From NCBI RefSeq assembly GCF_000484535.1, contig NC_022600.1, forward strand, positions 1,178,001-1,242,000: 64,000 nt of DNA, given 5' to 3'. Shown here one piece after another: positions 16,450 to 24,776 of this stretch (the first letter of the stretch is position 1; each line of letters starts with the position of its first letter). The position numbers and the translations under genes are program-made. Under the pieces are notes generated by a model. The model saw nothing but the letters and a program-made list of their open reading frames with translations. It had not been told where the DNA came from and did not search any database. The DNA comes from Gloeobacter kilaueensis JS1 (GTDB lineage Bacteria; Cyanobacteriota; Cyanobacteriia; Gloeobacterales; Gloeobacteraceae).

Positions 16450-17643
16450 ATGACTTCTGGCCAGAAAAAAAAGACGTCCTCAAAGGCTGATCAGTTTACC
16501 GAGTCGGTGATCCGCGAGATGAGCAGGCTGGCGGCGCGCCACGGTGCAATCAACCTTGCCCAGGGCTTTCCGGATTTTGCCTGCCCGATCGAATTGAAGC
16601 GGGCGGCCTGCGAGGCAGTCGAAGCCGACATCAACCAGTACGCCATCACCTGGGGCGACCAGCTTTTTCGCGAGGCGATCGCCCGCAAGGTGCAGTGGTA
16701 CCTGGGCCTCGCAGTCGATCCCCAGACGCAGATTACGGTTACTTGCGGCTCGACGGAGGCGATGGCGGCGGTGATGCTGGCCACGGTCGATCCGGGCGAC
16801 GAGGTGATCGTCTTTGAGCCTTTTTACGAAAATTATGGGCCGGATGCAATCCTGGCCGGGGCGATACCGCGCTACGTCCGCCTTTATCCGCCGGACTGGC
16901 GCTTCGACGAAGCGGAGCTGCGCCGGGCTTTTAATACCCGCACGCGGGCGATCATCGTCAACACCCCCCACAACCCGACCGGCAAGGTTTTCGACGCTGC
17001 GGAGCTGTCGCTCATCGCCGGTCTGTGCCGGCAGTGGGACGTGCTCGCCTTTACCGACGAGATCTACGAACATATTCTCTACGACGGCCACACCCACGTT
17101 GCACTGGCGACGTTGCCGGGTATGGCCGAGCGGACGATCACGATCAACGGCCTGTCTAAGACCTACAGCGTCACCGGCTGGCGGGTGGGCTACATCCTGG
17201 CCAGTCCGCCCCTCACAGCTGCCATCCGCAAGGTCCACGATTTTCTGACTGTCGGCGCTCCCGCCCCGCTGCAGCGGGCGGGCGTCGTCGCGATGCAACT
17301 GCCGCCTTCTTATTACAAAGAACTGGCCCAGCAGTACGCCCTCAAGCGCGACGCCCTGCTTGGTACCCTCGAAGAGGTGGGCCTGCCTTACTTTGCACCC
17401 CAGGGCGCTTACTATGTCTTCGCTGATATCGCGGGGAGCGAGCCAGGGGGCGATCTGGCCTTTACCCGCTACCTCATCGAGGAGGTGGGCGTGGCGGTGG
17501 TGCCAGGATCGAGCTTCTTTTCAAATCCGGTGGAGGGCCGCCGCTTCGTGCGCTTCTGCTTCAGCAAGACCAGTGCTACCCTGGCTGCAGCCCGCGAACG
17601 CTTGCTCACCATGGGGAGTGCCGCTCCCAGAAGCGTAATCTAA
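16450..17643 (+). CDS. PLP-dependent class I/II aminotransferase
   Basis: 398 aa from ATG 16450. Motifs: NLAQGFPDF at the start of the fold, VFEPFYENYGPDA, NTPHNPTGKVF, FTDEIYEHILYD (PLP-binding Asp) and INGLSKTYSVTGWRVGY with the Schiff-base Lys. These match the YbdL/kynurenine-aminotransferase group, which often transaminates methionine or aromatic amino acids. A methionine-related role would fit the mtn genes 1.1 kb downstream, but this is inference. Confidence 0.9.
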   Translation: MTSGQKKKTSSKADQFTESVIREMSRLAARHGAINLAQGFPDFACPIELKRAACEAVEADINQYAITWGDQLFREAIARKVQWYLGLAVDPQTQITVTCGSTEAMAAVMLATVDPGDEVIVFEPFYENYGPDAILAGAIPRYVRLYPPDWRFDEAELRRAFNTRTRAIIVNTPHNPTGKVFDAAELSLIAGLCRQWDVLAFTDEIYEHILYDGHTHVALATLPGMAERTITINGLSKTYSVTGWRVGYILASPPLTAAIRKVHDFLTVGAPAPLQRAGVVAMQLPPSYYKELAQQYALKRDALLGTLEEVGLPYFAPQGAYYVFADIAGSEPGGDLAFTRYLIEEVGVAVVPGSSFFSNPVEGRRFVRFCFSKTSATLAAARERLLTMGSAAPRSVI

Positions 17644-17666
17644 AAAACCGTACCAGCAAGGGCACG

Positions 17667-18659
17667 ATGAACGAGGCAGAAAAGCGCCTGCAGGAGCGCT
17701 ACGGCAAAAAACTGGGCGCACTTGCGGCTGAATTTCCCTGGAACAGCCAGCTATTGGACCTGCTCTCCCACCGCTCGGTGCGCGCCTACCTGCCGGATCC
17801 GCTCCCAGAAGGCACCCTCGACGTTCTCATCGCCGCTGCCCAATCGGCGGCCACTTCCTCCAATCTCCAGACCTGGAGCGTCGTCGCCGTCACCGACCCG
17901 GCTCGCAAGGAACGTCTCTCGGTGCTGGCCGCCAACCAGGCCCACATCCGCCAGTGCCCGCTGTTTCTCGTCTGGCTTGCGGATCTGGCCCGGCTGCGGC
18001 ATACAGCCCAGCGCCTCGGTCTGCCGGAAGCTGGACTCGATTATCTTGAGATGTTTGTGATGGCGGTGGTCGATGCGGCGCTCGCCGCCCAGAATGCCGT
18101 CGTCGCTGCCGAATCGCTGGGCCTGGGCACAGTCTATATCGGCGCAATGCGCAATCGACCGGAGGAGGTGGCTGCTGAACTGCAGTTGCCGCCGGGCGTC
18201 TTTGCTGTCTTTGGCCTCTGCCTGGGCTACCCGGACCCGGCCCGGCCCGCTGCGACCAAGCCACGCCTGCCGGCTCGGGCCGTGCTCCAGCGCGAGACCT
18301 ACGCCCCCCTCGAAAGCCAGGAGCCGGCGATCGAGGAGTACGACCAGACGATGAGAGCTTTCTACCAGCAGCAACAGATGGCCGTCGCCGACGATTGGAG
18401 CCATCATTCCGCCCGGCGCATCGCCGGTCCTGCTTCTTTAATCGGGCCGCGACCGGCTGCGGGCCGCCCTCGCCCAACTCGGCTTCGCGCTGCACTGATA
18501 AACCCTCCTCTTACCGCACAGGAAATTCCAGAGCCCGATGCCGGGCTCTTTTTGTTCGTTCTAAATAGTAAGACCCGCCCGCCTTGCAGTGGTGGGGAAC
18601 CCAGAACCCCAGCGTGCGACAGACGGACGGGAGAAGTTGAACTGAAGCTGTGTTACTGA
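17667..18659 (+). CDS. NADPH-dependent nitroreductase/oxidoreductase (NfsA/Frp type), C-terminus frameshifted
   Basis: Flavin reductase of the nitroreductase family: RSVRAYLPDPLPEGTL near the N-terminus, QSAATSSNLQTWSVVAVTD for FMN, and GLGTVYIGAMRN ... GVFAVFGLCLGYPD. The in-frame reading continues to 18659 with an unlikely Pro/Arg-rich tail. After the SLIG residues (codons ending about 18446) the next frame reads RDRLRAALAQLGFALH and stops at 18498, the expected family C-terminus. Removing one C near 18447-18449 restores it. Either a recent one-base insertion or a sequencing error. The terminator at 18530 agrees with the earlier end. Confidence 0.85.
   Translation: MNEAEKRLQERYGKKLGALAAEFPWNSQLLDLLSHRSVRAYLPDPLPEGTLDVLIAAAQSAATSSNLQTWSVVAVTDPARKERLSVLAANQAHIRQCPLFLVWLADLARLRHTAQRLGLPEAGLDYLEMFVMAVVDAALAAQNAVVAAESLGLGTVYIGAMRNRPEEVAAELQLPPGVFAVFGLCLGYPDPARPAATKPRLPARAVLQRETYAPLESQEPAIEEYDQTMRAFYQQQQMAVADDWSHHSARRIAGPASLIGPRPAAGRPRPTRLRAALINPPLTAQEIPEPDAGLFLFVLNSKTRPPCSGGEPRTPACDRRTGEVELKLCY
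18530..18554 (+). terminator. Rho-independent terminator after nitroreductase gene
   Basis: AGAGCCCG (18530-18537), loop ATGC, CGGGCTCT (18542-18549), then a T run. The perfect 8-bp stem lies 32 bases after the frame-restored stop codon (18498) but inside the longer misread frame, supporting the frameshift interpretation. Confidence 0.9.
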
Positions 18660-18683
18660 CAGGCTAACACGCCGAACAGAGAA

Positions 18684-18713
18684 AGTACAGTAATTTGACC
18701 AATTTACCGTACT
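18684..18713. repeat. Imperfect 30-bp palindrome between convergent genes
   Basis: Arms AGTACAGTAATTTG (18684-18697) and CAATTTACCGTACT (18700-18713) pair at 12 of 14 positions around a two-base centre. It lies between two 3' ends (nitroreductase and mtnB), so it is more likely a hairpin or mobile remnant than an operator. The ~200 bases 18556-18770 hold no other recognised feature. Confidence 0.5.
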
Positions 18714-18770
18714 ATAATTTGGCTTTCAGGCGCTGACCTCGTTCAGGCTGCCGCTAAAGCCAGTTACCTA

Positions 18771-19415
18771 TCAACTTAAGGGACTTTCGGGAATGTCGAG
18801 GCCCGCGCCCCTGGCGGCAAGCTGATACTGAAAGATAAATTCCAGCAATTCGAGGTGCGTCGCCGCTGCTGCGATCGAGTTTCCCCAGACTGTGAGGCCG
18901 TGCTCGGCGATAAGAAGCGCCGGGATAGCGGGTGGCTGGGCAGCGAAGCGTTCTTTGATTTCGACGGCGATGCGGTTAACGTCGTCGTGGTTGGCAAAGA
19001 CCGGTAGTCGAGCCTCTGCTGGGGCAACGGCCAGCCCCTTGAGCATTTCGAGCGGCGGCAGGTGCAGCGTACCTGCTCGGGCCAGCCCAGAGACGAGATT
19101 GTTGCTCACCGAATGGACGTGGAGGCAGGCGCGGGCTGCAGCAAAGCACCGGTAGAGCGTTCGGTGGATGGCCGTCTCCGCCGAGGGCCGATCCTCAAGA
19201 TAAAAGCGCTCCAGCACCGTGCCTTCTAAATCGAGGCGCAGAAAGTCCTGCCGATCAAGCCTGCCCTTCGCTTTGCCGCTGGCGGTAATCCAGAAGCTGT
19301 CGTCGGTGATTCGAGCAGAAAGATTGCCCGCTGTACCGACCATCCAGCCTGCGGCGTAAAACTGGCGGGCGAGGGCGGCCAGCTCGTCGCGCAGATGGGC
19401 GGCTTCACTACTCAT
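18771..19415 (-). CDS. mtnB: Methylthioribulose-1-phosphate dehydratase
   Basis: 214 aa from the ATG at 19415 (MSSEAAHLRDELAAL); the longer upstream frame overlaps mtnD antisense codons and is rejected. It is a class II aldolase fold with TAGNLSARITDDSFWITASG, the zinc site CLHVHSVSNNLV and a later IAEHGLTVWG. The protein dehydrates MTRu-1-P in the methionine salvage pathway. The identity is supported by mtnD immediately upstream on the same strand (44 bases). Confidence 0.92.
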   Translation of the reverse strand: MSSEAAHLRDELAALARQFYAAGWMVGTAGNLSARITDDSFWITASGKAKGRLDRQDFLRLDLEGTVLERFYLEDRPSAETAIHRTLYRCFAAARACLHVHSVSNNLVSGLARAGTLHLPPLEMLKGLAVAPAEARLPVFANHDDVNRIAVEIKERFAAQPPAIPALLIAEHGLTVWGNSIAAAATHLELLEFIFQYQLAARGAGLDIPESPLS

Positions 19416-19458
19416 CGTCCAGTGTCTACCAGCAACAGACAATAATCGACAGCCACCA

Positions 19459-19980
19459 TCATCGGCCCAGGCGCACCGGCGTCTGCGTGTAGACAGGCAC
19501 CCAACCGGCGGTGCCACTGAAGTAGCGAACCGCCTTGATCCGTTTTTGGGCAGTGAGCCGAAACCAGTGCTCGGTCCCGGCTGGAACAGCAATGTAGTCC
19601 CCCGCCTCGACGGTCAGCTCGAACTGAACGCCGTCCGGGCGGACAAAACCAAAGCAGCCCTCGCCATCGACGATGTAGCGCACCTCGTCGTCGCTGTGGG
19701 TGTGGCAGCTCTCGAATCTGGCGGTGAGGGCGTCCAGGTTGGCCGTCTGTGGCTGCAGGACGATCAGATCCTGCTGGGGGGAAGCGAGTGCAAAGTCGTG
19801 CTCGAGGCTGGCCAGAAGCTGGGCCTTTTCGTCCTCCTCCAGCTCAATGCGGGAGGCAAGGGCGCTGGCCGCCGGGTTGATCGGTCGGTAGGCGAGCTGA
19901 ACGCCGACCGTTCGCAGGGCATCTGCTATTCGTGCTGGATCGCGGGTGGTGCTGCCGTCCTCGAAGCGCAAGCCTGCCAT
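19459..19980 (-). CDS. mtnD: Acireductone dioxygenase
   Basis: 173 aa cupin. The metal site is clear: ESCHTHSDDEVRYIVDGEGCF (two His and Glu) and the second cupin motif AVPAGTEHWF with the third His. It converts acireductone to the 2-keto acid precursor of methionine plus formate with Fe2+; the Ni2+ form makes CO instead. First gene of the mtnD-mtnB unit. Confidence 0.94.
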   Translation of the reverse strand: MAGLRFEDGSTTRDPARIADALRTVGVQLAYRPINPAASALASRIELEEDEKAQLLASLEHDFALASPQQDLIVLQPQTANLDALTARFESCHTHSDDEVRYIVDGEGCFGFVRPDGVQFELTVEAGDYIAVPAGTEHWFRLTAQKRIKAVRYFSGTAGWVPVYTQTPVRLGR

Positions 19981-20118
19981 GGGGGCCGCTCCTTCCAGAC
20001 TGTACCTGGGCCCATTTTAGCGAGAGCGATCGTTCGTCTCTGTCCTCTGCGCACAGCGCGATCGATCCGCCGGCAGGTAAGCTGCGTATAGCAGTCAACT
20101 ACTCTCGCTAAAAAGACA

Positions 20119-20787
20119 ATGTTGATCATTTTTCGCCCGCTCGCCCGCGCCCTTTCTGTCCTGGGCCTGAGCGCCGCCGTGCTTGCCTGCCGTGCGGCTG
20201 CCGCCCCGGTGATCACCGAGCCCCAAAGCGATATTCCAGCAACCAGTCTCAAGGGCAAGCAGACCGCCGTGTTTGCCGGTGGCTGCTTCTGGGGCGTCGA
20301 GGCAGTTTTTGAGCACCTCAAGGGTGTGAGCGATGTCGTCTCCGGCTTCGCAGGCGGCGATGCGGCCAGCGCCCGTTACGAAACGGTGAGCGAGGGCAAC
20401 TCCGGCCACGCCGAATCGGTCAAGATTACCTACGACCCGGCCCAGATCTCCTACGGCCAGCTTCTGAAGATTTTCTTCTTTGTCGCCCACGATCCGACCC
20501 AGCTCAACCGTCAGGGACCGGACACCGGTACACAGTACCGCTCGGCGATCTTTTTTGGTGACCCGCAGCAAAAGCGGGTGGCCCTCGCCTACATCGACCA
20601 GCTCACAAAAGCCCGCGCTTTTTCAGCGCCGATCGTCACCCAGGTGGCACCGCTGGGCGGGTTCTACCCGGCGGAGGCGTACCACCAGGACTTTATCGCC
20701 CACCACCCGAACTATCCCTACGTGGTGATCAACGACCTGCCGAAGCTGGCCCTGTTGCGCGAACAATTTCCCAAGTTATACAAATAA
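20119..20787 (+). CDS. msrA: Peptide-methionine (S)-S-oxide reductase MsrA, exported form
   Basis: 222 aa. An N-terminal hydrophobic segment (ALSVLGLSAAVLAC) looks like a signal peptide and possibly a lipobox ending at Cys, which would anchor it outside the cytoplasm. The catalytic motif FAGGCFWGVEAVF is intact and is followed by GDAASARYETVSEGNSGHAE and DTGTQYRSAIFF. It reduces the S-epimer of methionine sulfoxide in proteins. MsrB is encoded separately at 58387. Confidence 0.93.
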   Translation: MLIIFRPLARALSVLGLSAAVLACRAAAAPVITEPQSDIPATSLKGKQTAVFAGGCFWGVEAVFEHLKGVSDVVSGFAGGDAASARYETVSEGNSGHAESVKITYDPAQISYGQLLKIFFFVAHDPTQLNRQGPDTGTQYRSAIFFGDPQQKRVALAYIDQLTKARAFSAPIVTQVAPLGGFYPAEAYHQDFIAHHPNYPYVVINDLPKLALLREQFPKLYK

Positions 20788-20793
20788 GCAGAT

Positions 20794-21327
20794 ATGTTCT
20801 CCAACCTCAAGCAAAAGCGGCTCGCCCACCAGGGCCGCGCCCCGTTTGACCAACCGTCCGAAGCGCCGGAGGTGCTCGAAGCCCGGCGCGCCCTCTACTT
20901 GAAGCGGGCGAAGCTCTACGAAAAGCACCGCAAGACGATCGTCTCGGTGCTGGAGAATTTTGGTGAGGCGCTTTTTATCGATGTGCCCTTCAAAGTCGAA
21001 GATTGCAGCCCGCTCACCCTCACCACCGGCGAGACTCTGACTTTTCGGGCGGTGCTCAAGGTAGTCAAAGGCAGCAAGCAACTGCACGCCCGCAGCCTCT
21101 TTGCCGAGGTCGTCTACGTCGAAGCGGACAGCGGCGGCGAAGGGTTCGATGTCTCCCTGGAGCCGAAGCTGGCCTGGGGGTCCAAGACACCCCTCGTGCA
21201 TTCGCAAGCCGGCAAAGACGAACTGGTGCGGGCGCTTGAAACCCTGGCCGCCGAAAATCAGATGGCCAGACGCCAGTTCGGCGCTTCTTCTGCCAGAAGC
21301 TCGGATATTGCCACCCGTTTTTTGTAA
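20794..21327 (+). CDS. Hypothetical protein downstream of msrA
   Basis: 177 aa, start 6 bases after the msrA stop, probably co-transcribed. The N-terminal third is helical and basic (EARRALYLKRAKLYEKHRKT), the middle is beta-rich, and there is no signal, membrane segment or Cys motif. I do not recognise a family. Confidence 0.7.
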   Translation: MFSNLKQKRLAHQGRAPFDQPSEAPEVLEARRALYLKRAKLYEKHRKTIVSVLENFGEALFIDVPFKVEDCSPLTLTTGETLTFRAVLKVVKGSKQLHARSLFAEVVYVEADSGGEGFDVSLEPKLAWGSKTPLVHSQAGKDELVRALETLAAENQMARRQFGASSARSSDIATRFL

Positions 21328-21332
21328 TCAAA

Positions 21333-21356
21333 AAAGCGGGCTAGTAAGCCCGCTTT
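21333..21356 (-). terminator. Terminator of the ycf35-like transcript
   Basis: AAAGCGGGCT (21333-21342), loop AGTA, AGCCCGCTTT (21347-21356). On the minus strand the 10-bp stem is followed by a run of T, so it terminates the ycf35-like gene 22 bases after its stop; it may also serve the plus-strand gene. Confidence 0.9.
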
Positions 21357-21377
21357 GGGAACGCGATTGAGAAAGAA

Positions 21378-21755
21378 TTAGCGGCCAATCGTCAGCCGGT
21401 AAGACCCATCGGTGCCGACGCTCTGAGCAACCACGGTATGGCCGGTGCGCTTGACTTCGGCAAGCGTCTTGTTGACGGCGTACTTCTGGTTGATCGAGTT
21501 GATCAGCTCGGTCTGGTTGTGCTTTTTAGCGACGCCCCAGAGATCGGCGATGAGATCAAAAGAACCATCGGAGTTGCGCGACCAGCCCAGGTCGTACTCG
21601 CCGTCGAGGGTGGCGACGATGTCGGCGCGGACGCGCTGTCCGTTATAGCCGCGTACATCGGCGGTGGTCTTGACGGTGATGCCGAGGTCGCGCAGCGAGG
21701 ACTTGAGAATCTCGGAATCGGTGATCTTGGTGCGGAGAGTGCTGAAGTGAGACAT
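21378..21755 (-). CDS. ycf35: DUF1257 protein, Ycf35-like
   Basis: 125 aa, typical length. It begins MSHFSTLRTKITDSEILKSS and carries the conserved DLGWSRNSDGSFDLIADLWG region. Homologues are encoded in cyanobacterial genomes and red-algal plastids (Ycf35); function is not established. A strong AGGAGG lies upstream of the ATG. Interestingly a second TTCAGGAGG occurs about 90 bases further upstream without an obvious gene. Third in line after the RHH and ycf46 genes. Confidence 0.88.
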   Translation of the reverse strand: MSHFSTLRTKITDSEILKSSLRDLGITVKTTADVRGYNGQRVRADIVATLDGEYDLGWSRNSDGSFDLIADLWGVAKKHNQTELINSINQKYAVNKTLAEVKRTGHTVVAQSVGTDGSYRLTIGR

Positions 21756-21877
21756 GGATGTTTCCTCCTGAAGGAATTAACGATTAAGCGTTGATGTGGA
21801 CCGACCGGATGCCGGTAACGAGTATGTTGAGCTGACGACTGGGATGACCACCTCCTGAATCAGTACCGTTGGGCAGA

Positions 21878-23395
21878 TCAAAACTCCATGCGCTGGTATT
21901 CAGCGACCATGGCTGCAGCCGGGCGTGCCCTGTGCCTGGCCCATTCTCTGAGGGCAGTTACCTGCTCGGTCGCAGTGCGCGAGAGCGGCAACGTCGATTT
22001 AAGCGCCGCCAGGATATCGAACTGGGTAAATTCGCGATCCTGAGCGAAGGCGTCGTACATAGCAGCCACCAACCCCTGCTCGATCTCTGCGCCGGAGTAG
22101 CCTTCGCAGGCTCCGGCGAGCGATTCGATGTCGAAGCGGGCGATGTCCTCGCGCCGCTTGCCAAGGTGGATGCGGAAGATTTCTTTGCGCTCGTCGAAGT
22201 TGGGCAGATCGACGAAGAAGATCTCATCGAAGCGGCCCTTGCGCAAAAATTCGCTGGGCAGGCGCTCGACCCGGTTGGCGGTGGCCATGACGAAGACCGG
22301 CGAGGTCTTCTCCTGCATCCAGGTAAGAAAGGAACCGAAGATGCGCATCGAGGTGCCGCCGTCGGAGTCGGCGGAGCCGCCCGCCCCAGCAAACGCCTTG
22401 TCTACTTCGTCGATAAAGAGGATCACCGGCGAAATCGATTCGGCGACGCGTAGGGCGTTGCGCAGGTTGGCCTCCGATCGGCCCACCATCGAGCCGTCAT
22501 AGACGCGACCGATGTCGAGCCGCAGAAGCGGCAACCCCCAGAGCCGGGCCGTCGTCTTGGCAATCAGCGACTTGCCGCAGCCGGGTACGCCCAGGATGAG
22601 CATTCCCTTGGGCTGGGGCAATCCGTACTGGCGGGCGCGCTCGGTAAAAGCGTCGGCGCGCTGGGAGAGCCAGCGCTTCAATTCGGCCAGGCCGCCCACC
22701 GAATCGATGGTGTCATCGACTTCGAGGTATTCGAGAATGCCGTTGCGCTTGATGATCTGCTTTTTCTCAGAGAGCACGACTTCTACTTCAGCTTCGGTCA
22801 GCCGCCCAGCGACGACTTCCGCCTTGCGGTAGACTTTGTCGGCCTCGTCCTTGGTGAGCCCCAGGGCCGCTTTGAGTAACTTCTCGCGCCCCTCGGTGCT
22901 GAGACGGCGGTTGCGGGTAAAATTGCCGTTGCTCTTGAGGTGGCTGTTGAGCACCTCGTCCAACTCGGTCATGTCCGGCAACGGAAACTCGACGACGACG
23001 ACATCCTTCTCGAGTTCGACCGGGATGCGCTGCACCGGCGACATCAAGATAATCGTCTTGTTCATTCCCTTAAAGCCTGCAATCGCATCGCGCAGCCAGC
23101 GGGTGACGGCAGCGGATTCGATGAAGGCATGCAGGTCTTTGAAGATAAAGATGCCCGGCTCGCGCTGGCGGGCCACCCACTCGATCGCCGCCTCCGGTGA
23201 GACGGTGTTGTGCTGGGTGAGGGTGCGGGGTCTGCCGTACTCGACGATGCCGTGGGTCACGGTCCACAAAAAAATCTTGCGCGGTGGCCGCAGTTGGGAA
23301 ATCGCAGCGATGGCCTGTTCCGCCCGTTCTTCCTCGGGGGTCAACAGATAAATAAGCGGGTAGTGGGCCTGGATGAGAACTTCGAGTTCGTGCAT
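21878..23395 (-). CDS. ycf46: Ycf46-type AAA+ ATPase
   Basis: 505 aa. The N-terminal third is the Ycf46-specific region (MHELEVLIQAHYPLIYLLTPEEERAE, then a degenerate P-loop-free ATPase-like part). The C-terminal AAA module has Walker A GVPGCGKSLIAKT, Walker B ILFIDEVDKAFAG, sensor ATANRVERLPSEFLRKGRFDE and the arginine finger. Ycf46 is conserved in cyanobacteria and plastids and has been linked to photosynthesis and inorganic-carbon use; its substrate is unknown. It has full family length. Confidence 0.93.
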   Translation of the reverse strand: MHELEVLIQAHYPLIYLLTPEEERAEQAIAAISQLRPPRKIFLWTVTHGIVEYGRPRTLTQHNTVSPEAAIEWVARQREPGIFIFKDLHAFIESAAVTRWLRDAIAGFKGMNKTIILMSPVQRIPVELEKDVVVVEFPLPDMTELDEVLNSHLKSNGNFTRNRRLSTEGREKLLKAALGLTKDEADKVYRKAEVVAGRLTEAEVEVVLSEKKQIIKRNGILEYLEVDDTIDSVGGLAELKRWLSQRADAFTERARQYGLPQPKGMLILGVPGCGKSLIAKTTARLWGLPLLRLDIGRVYDGSMVGRSEANLRNALRVAESISPVILFIDEVDKAFAGAGGSADSDGGTSMRIFGSFLTWMQEKTSPVFVMATANRVERLPSEFLRKGRFDEIFFVDLPNFDERKEIFRIHLGKRREDIARFDIESLAGACEGYSGAEIEQGLVAAMYDAFAQDREFTQFDILAALKSTLPLSRTATEQVTALREWARHRARPAAAMVAEYQRMEF

Positions 23396-23422
23396 GGCGA
23401 TTTACCACCTGGCCGAGAGAGA

Positions 23423-23743
23423 TTAGCGCACCAAAGAATACTCTTCGCGCTCCTTTGCCGTGCCCTCACCCACAGGCGGATCCGGAAGGACGGCCTTGGT
23501 GCGGGGCAGGGTTTCAAGAGCGTCGGAGCGCAACACCAGCGAAGTGTGACACTCTGGACACTGATAGACGCGGTGGGCGTGACCGTGGCTGGCCTCGATC
23601 ACCTCCGGGTGCGCCAGAAAAAACTGCAAAACCCGTTCGGCGATGACGGACATCGGCTCCTGCTTGATGGCAGCCGTGATCTTGAGCTGGTGGTGCAGTT
23701 CAGGATGCAGATAGAGCGTGACCTTGTGTTTGCTATCGTCCAT
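23423..23743 (-). CDS. RHH-like DNA-binding protein with CxxC motif
   Basis: 106 aa from ATG 23743 (AAGGGATC upstream; an ATG at 23758 is an alternative). The start HKVTLYLHPELHHQLKITAAIKQEPMSVIAERVLQFFL matches a ribbon-helix-helix domain. It is followed by YQCPECHTSLVLRSD, a knuckle with only one visible CxxC, so a metal would need dimerisation. It precedes ycf46 by 28 bases and may regulate that cluster (inference). Confidence 0.7.
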   Translation of the reverse strand: MDDSKHKVTLYLHPELHHQLKITAAIKQEPMSVIAERVLQFFLAHPEVIEASHGHAHRVYQCPECHTSLVLRSDALETLPRTKAVLPDPPVGEGTAKEREEYSLVR

Positions 23744-23857
23744 TGGTGATCCCTTCATCGGGACGCGGCTAACTTGCGATGCCGCCCATCCTACAGGCCG
23801 CTGCCGCTATGACAGCAAGAACTTTACAAAAGTTAAGATGTTTCAGAAATTTGCCCG

Positions 23858-24673
23858 TCACAGGGGCGTCTGCAACAGCCAGAAGCCGGTGATTTCGTGG
23901 CCGCTCTGCTCGGGCCGCACGGCCAGAAAGTGCAGCCCGGTGCTTTGCTGGAGGCGTTCTTGAAACTGTTCGCCGCGCCGGCGCATCTCGGGGTCATTGA
24001 AGGTGGCAAGAATCCAGCGCTCGTCTAAGCCCGTCTCCAGCACAATGCCGTCGATCTGCGAGCGGGTGTACTGCAGGCTGACCGGTTCATGGACGCTCAG
24101 CCAACCGGCGATCGCCCGTGCCCGAGTCGCCGAGAACAGGAACACTCCCGGCACCGGTGCATCAATGGCAATGAGCGGCGCTTCGAGGTAGGAGATGGGC
24201 AGCTGGTGCAACTGGGCAATCTCGCTGCCCGGCAGGGCGCTGAAGCCCCAGCTATCGGCGAGCAGTTCATCGGGAAAAGGCTCGGGAACGGCCTTTTGCA
24301 GAGCAACGGCGGCAGGCAGAGGGCGGTAGTCCGGCCTCTGGGGATAAATATTCCGCTCGCGCTCGGCCCGCTGGCGCAGCACCGCGATTGTCCGGCGACT
24401 ATGGCGAAGCGGAATGCCCAGTTCGCGGCAGGCCGGTAGAGCGAGGTTGTAAGTGGCGGTGCGAAAGCTGCCGATTTCGAGCGGCGGCCCGCCCTCGCGG
24501 GTCACCAGTGCGGCCAGTTGGGCCGTAAGCCAGTCCGTCGTCGCCTCCTTCGCCTCACAAAAGCGCGAGAGGAGCATCCGCCCGCTGGCGGTGCAGACCA
24601 GCAATTCCCACAGCCGCTGACCGGCAGCCCCGACCAGCGGACAGCGATAAAAATCCAGTTCCCAGGGCTCCAC
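23858..24673 (-). CDS. Tab2/Atab2-family RNA-binding protein
   Basis: 271 aa from a GTG at 24673, chosen because the family starts close to the motif WELDFYRCPLV...GQRLWELLVC that follows immediately; the long upstream extension is a shadow of the adjacent gene. The Tab2/Atab2 family includes factors needed for photosystem I and II biogenesis, binding psaB and other mRNAs in chloroplasts. In cyanobacteria the role is less clear. The C-terminus GHEITGFWLLQ also fits. Divergent from the class II aldolase gene. Confidence 0.82.
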   Translation of the reverse strand: MEPWELDFYRCPLVGAAGQRLWELLVCTASGRMLLSRFCEAKEATTDWLTAQLAALVTREGGPPLEIGSFRTATYNLALPACRELGIPLRHSRRTIAVLRQRAERERNIYPQRPDYRPLPAAVALQKAVPEPFPDELLADSWGFSALPGSEIAQLHQLPISYLEAPLIAIDAPVPGVFLFSATRARAIAGWLSVHEPVSLQYTRSQIDGIVLETGLDERWILATFNDPEMRRRGEQFQERLQQSTGLHFLAVRPEQSGHEITGFWLLQTPL

Positions 24674-24776
24674 AGTGCAACAGTTCTTTGCGGGGGACAG
24701 CCGCCAGCCGTGACACAATTGTAGGAACCCGAGAGCAAAATGCCCGTCAGCTTTGCTCCTATCCGCCTCACCTGCC

